Shown here piece after piece: positions 31,584-41,958 of a stretch of DNA of 64,000 nucleotides. The DNA lies in assembly GCA_938092015.1 (NCBI GenBank), contig CALKOT010000088.1, positions 1 to 64,000 of the forward strand. The letters run 5' to 3'. Position numbers and translations under genes: made by a program. The first letter of the stretch is position 1. Each line of letters starts with the position of its first letter. Source of the DNA: an uncultured Paracoccaceae bacterium. GTDB taxonomy: Bacteria > Pseudomonadota > Alphaproteobacteria > Rhodobacterales > Rhodobacteraceae. The notes beneath the pieces were generated by a model. That model did not search any database, was not told the DNA's origin, and worked only from the letters and a program-made list of their open reading frames with translations.

Positions 31584-32389
31584 CAGCTGACGCCTGTCCG
31601 GATTTTTTCAGTGACATAATCAAGAACACCGTCCAGTTCGTCCAACGTTTCATCCGTCAATGCAGAAACGTTCGCAAAATCGCCGGCATGCGCCAACGCA
31701 TTCAACCGCTCGGCCTGACCTTGAAGGCGAACACCGCCAACTGCACCTGCAACGCTGATGAGAACATGGGTGGCTGAGCGCATCAGATCACTGTCAGCTG
31801 TGTTGTTCGCATCGATTATTTGGTTTTTGACTGATCGCAAATCAATCTCGATCTTGCCCAAAAGGTCGATCATGGCGTCAGCGCCAATCGTTTCAGCCAG
31901 ACTTTCGAAAATACTGTTTTCAATCATTGGCCCGTCAACGGACCCAGCGCTTTCGTCCGGCGTCGAGCGTCGCTTCACGCCTTCATCCATATAGTTAAGG
32001 ATATCAGCGCCAAACTGTTCGATCGAGATGATGGGCTTTGGGATCAGCCCATCAGCGCCCGCCTTACGGATCTTTTCGCGATGTTCCTGCATTGCGTACG
32101 CGGTAAGCGCAATCACCGGGGCGTTCGCCAGTTCCCCCGCGGACGAGCGGACGGATCGAATGACATCCAGCCCGGAAACGCGGGGCATTTCGATATCGAC
32201 CAGTAGAATATCGTATGAATTTTGAGCTAGGCGTTCCAACGCAATGGCGCCGTCAGAGGCCACATCTACCGTCGCGCCCAGATTTCCCAACATCTGAGTC
32301 GCAACCAGCTGGTTCGTGACATTGTCCTCAGCCAGCAGCACAGACATACCCTGTAACCTGCTGAGATTGCTTCGGCTGTTGTCCACCAT
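31583..32389 (-). CDS. Response regulator receiver plus Hpt-domain protein
   Basis: REC: SVLLAEDNVTNQLVATQML...LLVDIEMPRVSGLDVIR; Hpt-like MRSATHVLISVAGAVGGVRLQGQAERLNALA. Confidence 0.85.
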   Translation of the reverse strand: MVDNSRSNLSRLQGMSVLLAEDNVTNQLVATQMLGNLGATVDVASDGAIALERLAQNSYDILLVDIEMPRVSGLDVIRSVRSSAGELANAPVIALTAYAMQEHREKIRKAGADGLIPKPIISIEQFGADILNYMDEGVKRRSTPDESAGSVDGPMIENSIFESLAETIGADAMIDLLGKIEIDLRSVKNQIIDANNTADSDLMRSATHVLISVAGAVGGVRLQGQAERLNALAHAGDFANVSALTDETLDELDGVLDYVTEKIRTGVS

Positions 32390-32622
32390 TTCTTCACCTC
32401 CCTCGCAGAGGTCATCCCGACCGGTTCACCCTGCGACCGGGAACATTCCCCGTCTGGACTATAGTGGTTCGCAATATGCAAACAAACACTAAACGTCACA
32501 CTGAATATGTACGTATTCTGTAGAACTTTACGATGAGTATCGGCCGCTTGCCCCACAAACAGATCTTTCGCAGTTGCACACAAGAGCCTAGACTCAACCC
32601 GACAACACCCTGAGGGGACCGC

Positions 32623-33936
32623 ATGTCGCTGCAAGTCGCGTTGACGCACCGCACCAGTTACAAATACGACAGATTGATCAACTTGGGCCTACAGGTCGTG
32701 CGGCTACGGCCTGCGCCACACGCCAGAACGCCTTTAATCAGTTATGCGATGAACGTCTCTCCAGAAGAGCGGTTCACAAACTGGCAACAGGACCCGTTCG
32801 GCAATTGGATGGCGCGACTGGTGTTTCCTGAGCGGGTCGACCATTTCGAAGTGGAGGTCGATCTCCATGTCGAAATGGCCTCGATCAACCCATTCGATTT
32901 CTTCATAGAAGAAGAATGTCAGGAAATAGGGTTCGAATATGACCGCGCCTTGAAAAAGGATTTGCGCCCGTATCTGCTAAAACGCGCCGCCGGACCGCTA
33001 TTAAGAAATCTGATTGAAAAGACGCGACCCGAGACTGGTGAAGTCACGTTGGACTGGCTGGTCGCAACCAATCAGGTTGTTCAGCAAATGGTTGGTTATA
33101 CCGTGCGGATGGAACCGGGCGTGCAGACGCCTGAAACTACTTTGAAGCGCGCGATCGGATCGTGCCGCGACAGCGCGTGGTTGCTGGTTCAGCTTATGCG
33201 CCACCATGGCTTCGCCGCCCGGTTTGTATCTGGCTATCTTATTCAACTAACAGTCGATCAACGCTCAGTCGATGGTGGGCCGGACGGGCCGGATGAAGGT
33301 TTTACAGACCTTCATGCATGGACAGAAATTTACATGCCCGGTGCCGGTTGGATCGAATTTGACACGACATCAGGCTTGCTGGCGGCAGAGGGTCACATTC
33401 CCCTCGCAGCAACGCCAGATCCATCGTCCGCCGCACCGATATCCGGCGCATTGGAGCCGTGCGAAGTTACTTTCGGCCACGAGATGTCGGTTGAGCGGAC
33501 ATTGGAAACACCGCGCGTTTCCGCGCCCTACACTGTTAGGCAATGGGCGGAAGTTGATGCGTTGGGTCGCGAAATCGACAAGCGGCTTGAGAAAGGCGAT
33601 GTACGCCTGACTATGGGCGGCGAGCCGACATTTGTCGCCGCTTCCGACCGTGATGCAGACGAATGGAATACGGGCGCCGTTGGTCCGACCAAGCGCGCTT
33701 ATGCTGACAAACTCATCCGTCGCCTACGTACAAAATTCGCCCCGAACGGACTGATGCACTACGGTCAGGGCAAACGGTATCCGGGCGAACAATTGCCCCG
33801 CTGGGTTCTTCAATCGGCACTTCGATCTGGCAATCATTGGCCGCCACCATCACTGCGACAGTGGCATCACCGACGCCGACTGACGCGATCACATCACGGG
33901 CCAAAGGGCCTGAAAAATCTGGCAGGTCATCGGTGA
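32623..33936 (+). pseudogene. Transglutaminase-like/DUF2126 large protein, 3'-truncated at about 33801-33805
   Basis: SLQVALTHRTSYKYDRLINLGLQVVRLRPAPHARTPL...GFTDLHAWTEIYMPGAGWIEFDTTSGLLAAEGHIPLA...KGDVRLTMGGEPTFVAASDRDADEWN...GKRYPGEQLPRW, then the reading frame enters antisense of the neighbouring gene. Confidence 0.85.
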
Positions 33937-34171
33937 ATTCCCTGGATGTCCGATAGCTGGTCTGGGTTAGTTCTTTCAGCTCAGATCGCGAAAATTCCTT
34001 CATCGCATCCGGGCCAATTGTCGGATTAATCACCGTCAGCATTGCACCAGCAAAAGCAGGCATCGCGGCAAGCGCAGCAACAGCAGTGAAAAGTAGAGCG
34101 ATTAGTCTATCCATAACACCGTCCTTTCTCTGAAACAGAAAGACGAATTGTACGGCGCCGATAGGTATCAA
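33713..34171 (-). pseudogene. Exported molybdopterin-binding oxidoreductase-like protein, 3'-truncated at about 33805
   Basis: Signal peptide MDRLIALLFTAVAALAAMPAFAGA; AMKEFSRSELKELTQTSYRTSREFTDDLPDFSGPLARDVIASVGV...ANDCQIEVPIEE, after which homologous-looking sequence ends inside the truncated DUF2126 gene. Confidence 0.7.
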
Positions 34172-34440
34172 AATCCGAAATCTAGACTTTCAAAGCGCCA
34201 GAGAAATTATCTAGTAAAAGTTGTATTCCACAAGACACGGTACGCGACCTCACATCCACAATTCGTCCACAAACGCTCAGCCTAGCGCCAGGATGCATCG
34301 CAGAAATTCGTCACTCAGACAATCTAAGTTTGCATTCATAAAGCAATTGCAGAGTAAGGACAACCCTTACGCATAATCGTAAACGCCAAATGAAGCTTTG
34401 GAGGCATATTGGTTTTTTCGTTGTAAAAAAGCCGTTTAGA

Positions 34441-36333
34441 TTACTTGGGATACCCGATCCGGCGCAAAGCGGTCTCTATCTCATCAAGAATTACCGGATC
34501 ATCGATCGTGGCAGGCATCTTGTACGATTCGCCTTCCGCAATCTTTGCGATTGTGCCGCGCAGGATCTTTCCCGATCTAGTCTTAGGCAAGCGATCCACA
34601 ACCAGAGATTGCTTAAATGCGGCAACCGGACCGATTTGATCGCGGATCAACTGGACGCATTCCTTGACAATATCCGCTTCCGATCGATCGCAGCCAGAGT
34701 TCAGACACAGGAACCCAACTGCGTTCTGTCCTTTCAGATCATCAGCCACACCGACAACAGCGCATTCCGCGACGTCAGCATGTGATGCGAGGACTTCTTC
34801 CATCTGGCCGGTAGACAGCCTGTGGCCTGCAACGTTGATGACATCGTCGGTGCGAGCCATGATGTAAAGGTACCCATCCTCATCCTTGATGCCAGCATCA
34901 CCTGTTTCATAGTAGCCAGGGAAAGCTTCCAAATAGGACTTTTTGAACCGCGCTTCGGCATTCCACAGCGTGGGGAACGTGCCTGGCGGCAAGGGGAGTT
35001 TCACAGCAACCGCGCCCAGTTCGCCAGCGGGCAATTCATGCCCATCATCACCGAGGATTTGAACGTCGTAACCAGGCATTCCAACGCCAGTGGACCCGAT
35101 TTTGATGTTCATCTGATCAAAACCCAGAGGGATCGCCGTAATCGACCAGCCAACTTCAGTCTGCCACCAATGATCAACAACTGGGACGCCAAGCTGATCC
35201 TGCGCCCAATGAATGGTGTCTGGGTCTGACCGCTCACCTGCCAGAAACAACGCTTGGAGGCAGCTCAGATCGTATTTTTTGACGAAATCACCTTTCGGGT
35301 CCTCGCGTTTGATTGCCCGGAACGCAGTTGGCGCCGTGAAGAAACTTTTGACATTGTTCTCAGAGATCACGCGCCAGAAGGTGCCAGCGTCAGGTGTTCC
35401 GACAGGCTTTCCTTCAAACATAACGCTGGTGCAACCCGCCAAAAGCGGGGCGTAGACGATGTAGGAATGTCCAACGACCCAGCCAACGTCTGAGGCGGCC
35501 CAGAATGTTTCACCTTCATTGACGCCATAGAGGTTCGGCATGGTCCAGGTTAGCGCAACGGCGTGGCCAGCATTCGGTCGAATGACGCCTTTGGGCTGCC
35601 CCGTCGTGCCCGATGTATAAAGGATGTAAAGTGGGTCTCCGCCTCCCATGGGCATGCAATCGGCAAGAGGCGCGCCTTCCTGAAAGGCGTTCCATTCAAA
35701 ATCGCGCCCAGCGATGAGGTCAGCATTCTTTTCCGGGCGCTGCAGGATCACTGTGAAATCAGGTTTGTGCTCAGCCAACTCAATGGCGCCGTCCAGTAGA
35801 GTTTTGTATTCGACAATCCTGCCCGGCTCTAACCCGCACGACCCGGCGAGGATCGCCTTTGGCGTACAATCGTCGATCCGCGTCGCCAGTTCATTCGCAG
35901 CGAAACCACCGAAGACGACAGAGTGAACAGCCCCGATGCGGGCGCAGGCAAGCATTGCGATGGCGGCTTCTGCGACCATGGGCATGTAGATGATGACGCG
36001 GTCGCCTTTGCCTACGCCCTTGGCCTGCAAAGCGCCGCCTAGTCGGGCGGTCGCTTCCTGCATCTCGGCGAATGTGATCTTGCGCTTTTGGCCTGTCATC
36101 GCGCTGTCGTGGACAACCGCGACACGATCGCCGTCGCCCGCCTCAACATGCCGATCAACGGCGTTGAAGCAGGTGTTCATCACACCATCAAGATACCATT
36201 CGTAGAGGGGGGCTTTTTCGTCGAAAAGCGCTTTGGAAGGTTTCTTAACCCAGTCGATCAGGCCGGATGCCTCCATCCAGAACGCCTCCGGATCGGATTT
36301 CCAGTTGCCGTAGAGTTCACTGTAAGAGGCCAT
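34441..36333 (-). CDS. prpE: Propionyl-CoA synthetase
   Basis: Acs/PrpE family: YTSGTTGQPKGVIRPNAGHAVALTWTMPNLYGVNEGETFWAASDVGWVVGHSYIVYAPLLAGCTSVMFEGKPVGTPDAG; LPKTRSGKILRGT. Confidence 0.93.
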   Translation of the reverse strand: MASYSELYGNWKSDPEAFWMEASGLIDWVKKPSKALFDEKAPLYEWYLDGVMNTCFNAVDRHVEAGDGDRVAVVHDSAMTGQKRKITFAEMQEATARLGGALQAKGVGKGDRVIIYMPMVAEAAIAMLACARIGAVHSVVFGGFAANELATRIDDCTPKAILAGSCGLEPGRIVEYKTLLDGAIELAEHKPDFTVILQRPEKNADLIAGRDFEWNAFQEGAPLADCMPMGGGDPLYILYTSGTTGQPKGVIRPNAGHAVALTWTMPNLYGVNEGETFWAASDVGWVVGHSYIVYAPLLAGCTSVMFEGKPVGTPDAGTFWRVISENNVKSFFTAPTAFRAIKREDPKGDFVKKYDLSCLQALFLAGERSDPDTIHWAQDQLGVPVVDHWWQTEVGWSITAIPLGFDQMNIKIGSTGVGMPGYDVQILGDDGHELPAGELGAVAVKLPLPPGTFPTLWNAEARFKKSYLEAFPGYYETGDAGIKDEDGYLYIMARTDDVINVAGHRLSTGQMEEVLASHADVAECAVVGVADDLKGQNAVGFLCLNSGCDRSEADIVKECVQLIRDQIGPVAAFKQSLVVDRLPKTRSGKILRGTIAKIAEGESYKMPATIDDPVILDEIETALRRIGYPK

Positions 36334-36446
36334 TGCGCTTCCCCGTCATTATATTTCACAATTTCCCTAAGGAAAAAGCATGCGTCGCCGCCACCCGCAA
36401 GGGGCTAGATTGAAGCGGCAGCCCAGACATCAGAAGGAATTTGCCC

Positions 36447-37304
36447 ATGTCCAACCGCCAGATACGCCCCCGTCGCAGCTTCATCTTCACACCTTCGTTA
36501 AAGCCCGAGATGTATCCAAAAGCGTTGGCTAGTGGGGCCGATATTGTCTGCGTCGAACTTGAGGATGGCATCGCACCCAAAGACAAGGATCTGGCGCGGG
36601 CGAATATGCTGGCGATGTTCGCCGAACCAAAGGCCGACGATGGCGTAGAGCGGCTGGTCAGGATCAACTCCCCCCGAGAGGCGTTTGGCGTTGCCGATAT
36701 CGCAGCGATCCTGGCGGCTAACACACCGCCGCCGGGGCTGATGGTGCCAAAGGTGAAATCGCCAGATGAGATCAAAGTGCTGGATGACCTGCTGACGGAG
36801 GCAGGCCACCCAACCCGCCTGCAGGTCATTATCGAAACGAATGCCGGGCTGGAGGCTGCTTTTGAGATCGCCCAATCATCCCCTCGGGTCGACGCACTGC
36901 TGTTTGGGGGCGTTGATATGGCGGCGGAGCTGAGATGTGAGCTGTCTTGGGAAGCCCTCCTCTATGCCCGGTCCCGTGTGGTGCATGCGGCGGCGGGGGC
37001 TGGGATTGATGTCATCGATGTGCCCTATCTGGATCTGCAGGATCCGGACGGCATGGTGATCGCTGCGAAACAGGCCAAATCTCTGGGCTTTTCGGGTAAG
37101 GGGTCGATCCACCCCAAGCAAATCGCCGCGCTGAACGACGTTTTCACCCCAACGGAGGAAGAGGTTGAGCGCGCCCGCCTGATCATCAGGACATTTGAGG
37201 AATCAGACAGCGCACTGGTCGTCATCAACGGCAAGCTGATCGAAAAACCGGTCCTGCGGGATATGTACAGGATCGTCTCAATAGCTGAACGGATTGGGAA
37301 ATAA
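36447..37304 (+). CDS. HpcH/HpaI aldolase / citrate lyase family CoA-ester lyase
   Basis: RRSFIFTPSLKPEMYPKALASGADIVCVELEDGIAPKDKDLAR; GSIHPKQIAALNDVFTPTEEEVERA. Confidence 0.9.
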   Translation: MSNRQIRPRRSFIFTPSLKPEMYPKALASGADIVCVELEDGIAPKDKDLARANMLAMFAEPKADDGVERLVRINSPREAFGVADIAAILAANTPPPGLMVPKVKSPDEIKVLDDLLTEAGHPTRLQVIIETNAGLEAAFEIAQSSPRVDALLFGGVDMAAELRCELSWEALLYARSRVVHAAAGAGIDVIDVPYLDLQDPDGMVIAAKQAKSLGFSGKGSIHPKQIAALNDVFTPTEEEVERARLIIRTFEESDSALVVINGKLIEKPVLRDMYRIVSIAERIGK

Positions 37305-37310
37305 GCAAAA

Positions 37311-37328
37311 GGTTTCACGCGTGAAACC
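37311..37328. repeat. 18-bp perfect palindrome GGTTTCACGCGTGAAACC
   Basis: Direct reading; lies 3' of the CoA-ester lyase gene. Related TTTCAC-GT-GTGAAA at 3859-3872. Confidence 0.8.
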
Positions 37329-37473
37329 ACGGGTAAGTATATGAAAAATAATCAGTTTAACTTTTTGTTAATCCGTGAAAACTGCGCCAGAAGAGATTAT
37401 TGCAGATATTGGCGGCGGCTCGGGTCCAACATCAGATGGGCATGAACCTCAGCCAACACCCTCTGCGGCATTG

Positions 37474-38385
37474 TCAGTGACCCGCCTGTTTTCGCCGCTC
37501 TCGCCACAGGATCAACAAGCCCCCTGCCGCGATCAGCAGCGCACCGGGGAAGAGGTCATCAAACGGTGCTTCACCAAAGAATATCCAGCCCAGCGCAAAT
37601 GCCAAGGGGATGCCAAAATAGTTGAAGGGCGCGAGATTGCTTTGCTCTGTCCGCCGCTGCGCGATGACCCAGCACAGAACGGCCGCGCCGCCAAAGGCGC
37701 CCATGGCGACTACCCAGGCCAGATGCTCAACCGATTGCATCTCAGAAAAACCGCCCGTCGCAAGGGTCAATGCAATGGCGCCGACAGCGGACACGGCGGA
37801 AGAATACAAATTCATCAGAGCACTCGGCGCATCATCATCCATCAGACGCGACGTGACACCGGCGATGGCGTAGAGCGCGGCTGCAATCAGCGGCAGAACG
37901 GCGATCCATTGGAACGTATCAGCGCCAGGGTTCATCACCATGATGACGCCGACAAAGCCGATGCAAACGGCAAACCATCGGACCGGCCCCACTTTTTCAC
38001 CCAGGATGGGAACAGCGAATGCGGTCATGAACAACGCCATGGCGTAAGAGATTGTCGTCGCACTTGCAAAGGCCATCGCGCCAAGGGACAGATAGAACGA
38101 AAACTGGGCGAAGGTGACGCAAACGCCTCTGAATATCGCCAGCCGCCATTGGCGAAGGCGCAATGACGAACCGCCGCTGCGCCAGCCCGGCGTCCAGAAC
38201 AGCGCCAGTGCGCTGGGGATCAGGCCAAAGAGATTTCTGTATGCCGAAAGTTCCGCCGCGCGATAATCCGGCGACAGATACTTGATGATCAGACCCATCA
38301 TGTCGAACAGGAGTATGCCCGCAAACAGGATTAGGACTGCAGGCAGCAGGTTGTCAGCGCGACGCGTCAGGGTTTGGCCTTTCAA
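37474..38385 (-). CDS. DMT (EamA) family transporter
   Basis: About ten TM segments, two EamA repeats (AYRNLFGLIPSALALF; PFNYFGIPLAFALGWIFFGEAP). Confidence 0.92.
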   Translation of the reverse strand: MKGQTLTRRADNLLPAVLILFAGILLFDMMGLIIKYLSPDYRAAELSAYRNLFGLIPSALALFWTPGWRSGGSSLRLRQWRLAIFRGVCVTFAQFSFYLSLGAMAFASATTISYAMALFMTAFAVPILGEKVGPVRWFAVCIGFVGVIMVMNPGADTFQWIAVLPLIAAALYAIAGVTSRLMDDDAPSALMNLYSSAVSAVGAIALTLATGGFSEMQSVEHLAWVVAMGAFGGAAVLCWVIAQRRTEQSNLAPFNYFGIPLAFALGWIFFGEAPFDDLFPGALLIAAGGLLILWRERRKQAGH

Positions 38386-38510
38386 TCACAGAGACGACGG
38401 TAACGAATGGCTTTACCCTTGAACCATAGGCGACAACATCAAAATCGCCTGTCCGCCGTTAACCCGTACCGGCAAGGCCAGACATGTCGCCTGTTCCCGA
38501 ATACCCCTGG

Positions 38511-39965
38511 TCAGAGTTGCGATACGTCATCTCGCGGCCAGTATTTGTCGTCAAACCGTTTGTATGGGATCGCCGCATAGTCGCGCGGGATCGCGCCCGG
38601 TGCCGATACATAGATGACTTTCGACGCAATTGGCGCAAAACCGGCGTAGAAATGCTGGATCGATTTGACCACGATGCCTTTGTAATTCGCTGGCGTGATC
38701 CCCAACTGCTCCATCCCATCCGGATGGAAAACCTGGGTGCGCTTGGATGTGAGGATCAAGTCGATCCCAGCGTCAGTGCTGAGCCAAACAGCCGTTCCCA
38801 TTGTCATCTGAGCATCGCCAAAGGTCTGTTCCGCATCATGCACGATCCGTTTGATCGTGACGCGGATATCCACCGGGTCACCTGAGGAAGGCCCACACTT
38901 TCCACCAACCCGCAGATCGAGGCTCTCACCCTCCCCTGCTTCTTCGCAGAATCTGGCTGCGACCGGGTCCCAGAAATAGCCGATAAGAAGATCACGATCG
39001 CCCCGCTCAAGTGCGCGGCGCAGGATGAATGTGCTGTCTGAAGGGGCGCCGCCGCCGGCATTGTCGGCGACATCAGCCATAACCACCGGGCCCGGGCCAG
39101 CGGCTGCTGCATCCAGTGCGTCGTCGATTGAAACCGTTTCGCCCTGAGTTTCTTCCTTCATATCCCAAAGGCGATCAGCGAAGCCTTTGGCGGTAGAGGC
39201 GGCAAGTTCAGCGTCGCCATCAGTGATTACCAACATCTTTGCCGATGTGTGCGGCACATCCTGCCAGGGAAACCCATGGGCGAATGAAACAGACAGGATG
39301 TCGCCCGTCCCTTCGCTTGCCTGCATATCCGCGACAAAGCCTTTCATTGGCTCAACCGGCGTGCGCCACATGTTGATCATGCGGGTGTCATGTACGGCCA
39401 TCACAGGGTTTGCCGTGCCCTCATGTGCGGCCTGACAGATTGTAAAAATCTCCTCCGCCCGTTCGGCTACGTCGATATGCGGATATTCCTTGAAGGTGAC
39501 CAGCACGTCCGCCGCCTCGATCATCTCAGGCGTGATTGAACAGTGCAGATCAAGCTCACCGCCGATCACTACATCTGGGCCGACGATCTTGCGCACCTCA
39601 GACAACAGATCGCCTTCGCAATCTTCATAGCCATCCGCCGTCATCGCGCCATGCATCGACAAGAGGACAATATCGACGGGCATCGCAGCGCGAAGATCGG
39701 CGAGGACTTCGTCGCGAAGGCCTTCATAGACGGACTTTACAGTCGTGCCCGCAGGCTGGGCGAAGGCGGCGACGCTTTCGACCACCTGGCCCTGTCGTTC
39801 TTCGGTCGCTTTGCGCCAGACGTGAAGAGGTAGCGAAAAGGTGCTTGGCGTGTGCTTGGTCGCGTCACCGCGATACAGCATCGTCTCTTCAAAGTTCGTC
39901 CAACCTGTCGGCATCGCCGCGAAAGAGTTTGTTTCTGTGCCAAGGCAAGCAATGAAAACCTTCAT
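38511..39965 (-). CDS. M81 family metallopeptidase (MlrC/microcystinase C-like)
   Basis: [116 protein letters not shown]. Confidence 0.93.
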   Translation of the reverse strand: MKVFIACLGTETNSFAAMPTGWTNFEETMLYRGDATKHTPSTFSLPLHVWRKATEERQGQVVESVAAFAQPAGTTVKSVYEGLRDEVLADLRAAMPVDIVLLSMHGAMTADGYEDCEGDLLSEVRKIVGPDVVIGGELDLHCSITPEMIEAADVLVTFKEYPHIDVAERAEEIFTICQAAHEGTANPVMAVHDTRMINMWRTPVEPMKGFVADMQASEGTGDILSVSFAHGFPWQDVPHTSAKMLVITDGDAELAASTAKGFADRLWDMKEETQGETVSIDDALDAAAAGPGPVVMADVADNAGGGAPSDSTFILRRALERGDRDLLIGYFWDPVAARFCEEAGEGESLDLRVGGKCGPSSGDPVDIRVTIKRIVHDAEQTFGDAQMTMGTAVWLSTDAGIDLILTSKRTQVFHPDGMEQLGITPANYKGIVVKSIQHFYAGFAPIASKVIYVSAPGAIPRDYAAIPYKRFDDKYWPRDDVSQL

Positions 39966-40942
39966 TGGGCGTCCCCCTCCATCAAATGGCATTCAGCCAT
40001 GTGGCCCTCACTGCTAATGGGCCGCGGCGCTTTTGATTTGCATATGTCCATGCAGGCGACGCAGCGGGGGTGGAACGAACAGCCCGATGGCGGATCAATC
40101 GGGTTGGGAAAGACGGCGCCCAGATGCGTTTCCGGCACACCCAGTTTCGGATCCGGCGTTAGAACGCTTTCCAGTAGCGCCTTGGTGTAGGGGTGGCGCG
40201 GGTTGGCGAAGACCTTGTCCGCGGGCCCCTCTTCCACAATGCGGCCAAGATACATGACCGCCACACGGTCGGCCAGATGTTCGACCACCGCAAGGTTGTG
40301 CGAGATCAGCAGATAGGTCAGCCCCAGCTCGTCCTTCAGATCCTGAAGAAGGTTCAGGATCTGTGACTGAACGGATACGTCCAGCGCAGATGTCGGCTCA
40401 TCACAAATCACGATTTCCGGCCGCATGATCAGCGCCCGTGCGATGGCGACGCGCTGGCGCTGGCCACCAGACATTTGGCTTGGATAGTTGTTGGCAGAGC
40501 GGCTGGGCAGGCCGACAATATCCAGCATTTCGTCGACTTTTGCGTCCCATTCCGACGGATCACCAACGTTATGAATGCGCAGAGGTTGCGAGACGATGGA
40601 TCGGATGGTCTTGGTCGGGTTCAGCGACGAATACGGGTCCTGAAAGATCGGCTGGATGCGGCGTGCGACATCCTTGCGGCTGAACCCAGCGGCACTGGTC
40701 CCGGAATAGCGCACGTCACCCGTTGTTGGCGCCTGCAGTCCGAGAAGGACGTTGGCGAGCGTGGACTTGCCGCAACCGGATTCGCCGACAAGGCCGACAA
40801 CCTCACCCTTTGGCACCTGCAGCGATACGCCATTGATCGCGCGAAGCGGCTTGGTGCCCTTCATGAAGCCCTGGCTGACGTTGAAAACGCAGGAAACGTT
40901 ATCGGTTTCTAGCGCGGGGGCGATGATTTCCGCGTCTTTCAT
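39962..40942 (-). CDS. Oligo/dipeptide ABC transporter ATP-binding protein (DppF/OppF-like)
   Basis: [20 protein letters not shown] Walker [17 protein letters not shown] signature, oligopeptide C-terminal extension. Confidence 0.96.
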   Translation of the reverse strand: MKDAEIIAPALETDNVSCVFNVSQGFMKGTKPLRAINGVSLQVPKGEVVGLVGESGCGKSTLANVLLGLQAPTTGDVRYSGTSAAGFSRKDVARRIQPIFQDPYSSLNPTKTIRSIVSQPLRIHNVGDPSEWDAKVDEMLDIVGLPSRSANNYPSQMSGGQRQRVAIARALIMRPEIVICDEPTSALDVSVQSQILNLLQDLKDELGLTYLLISHNLAVVEHLADRVAVMYLGRIVEEGPADKVFANPRHPYTKALLESVLTPDPKLGVPETHLGAVFPNPIDPPSGCSFHPRCVACMDICKSKAPRPISSEGHMAECHLMEGDAQ

Positions 40943-41958
40943 TCTGCAGCCTTCGTTGAAGAGGCGTCTATCGCTGCACGGTCAGCCAGGCTGCGGATGC
41001 AGGCGTGGGCATGATCGCCAGAGGACAATTTGGCCAGCTGTTCGCCTGCCGTATCGCATTCGGCGGTCGCATGGGGACAGCGATTGCGGAACATGCACCC
41101 TTCCAGATCGCCGACCAGATTGGGCACGATACCGGGAACAGATCCCAGTCTTTCCCCCCGTTTGGTCTTGCCAGGCACGGGGATACAGCGCAGCAGACCC
41201 TGCGTGTACGGATGCGCAGGTTCTTCGAAAATCGCGTTGACGGGGCCTTCTTCTACTGTGCGGCCTGCGTACATCACCTGAACCTTGTCAGCGATCCGCG
41301 CGACGACACCAAGGTCGTGGGTGATCAGGATCAGACCCATGTCAAATTCATCCTGCAGTTCCGCCAGTAAGTGCAGGATCTGCGCCTGGATCGTCACATC
41401 CAGCGCCGTCGTCGGCTCATCCGCGATGATCAGTTCAGGTTCGCACATCAGCGCCATCGCGATCATCACGCGCTGGCGCAGGCCGCCTGACAGCTGGTGC
41501 GGATACTGGCTGAGACGGCTGGCGGCTGAGGAAATGCCGACTTTCTCAAGCAGATACACCGCCCGATCACGCGCCACGGCGCGGTCACGGGTGACATGGC
41601 GGCGAAACGCCTCCATTAGCTGATCGCCGATTGTGTAAGCCGGGTTCAGCGATGTCATCGGCTCCTGAAAGATCATCGACATCGCGCCACCGCGCAGCTT
41701 GGACATCTGTCTTTCGGGAAGATCGCCGATCTCTTCCCCGCGAAACAGCAGCTTGTCTGTGCGGCGCTGCGCTGTTTTCGGCAGCAGGCCCATCATGGCG
41801 AGCGATGTCAGGGACTTTCCGCAGCCGGATTCGCCGACAATGCACAGCGTCTCACCCTTTTGAACTGAGAAACTGATGCCGCGCACAGGATGCAACATGC
41901 CTGAAGCGATAGGGATATCGACCGTCAGGTTTTCGACTTCGAGAACTGTCTCGCTCAT
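40939..41958 (-). CDS. Oligo/dipeptide ABC transporter ATP-binding protein (DppD/OppD-like)
   Basis: [38 protein letters not shown]-terminal CMFRNRCPHA. Confidence 0.96.
   Translation of the reverse strand: MSETVLEVENLTVDIPIASGMLHPVRGISFSVQKGETLCIVGESGCGKSLTSLAMMGLLPKTAQRRTDKLLFRGEEIGDLPERQMSKLRGGAMSMIFQEPMTSLNPAYTIGDQLMEAFRRHVTRDRAVARDRAVYLLEKVGISSAASRLSQYPHQLSGGLRQRVMIAMALMCEPELIIADEPTTALDVTIQAQILHLLAELQDEFDMGLILITHDLGVVARIADKVQVMYAGRTVEEGPVNAIFEEPAHPYTQGLLRCIPVPGKTKRGERLGSVPGIVPNLVGDLEGCMFRNRCPHATAECDTAGEQLAKLSSGDHAHACIRSLADRAAIDASSTKAAE

Noticed and set aside
37311-37328. True parS centromere site
   Set aside because: Arms match, but the centre is 2 bp longer than canonical TGTTTCACGTGAAACA and no parA/parB is nearby; kept only as an unexplained palindrome.
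37375-38166. 263-aa plus-strand ORF
   Set aside because: Antisense to the EamA transporter; composition typical of a shadow ORF.
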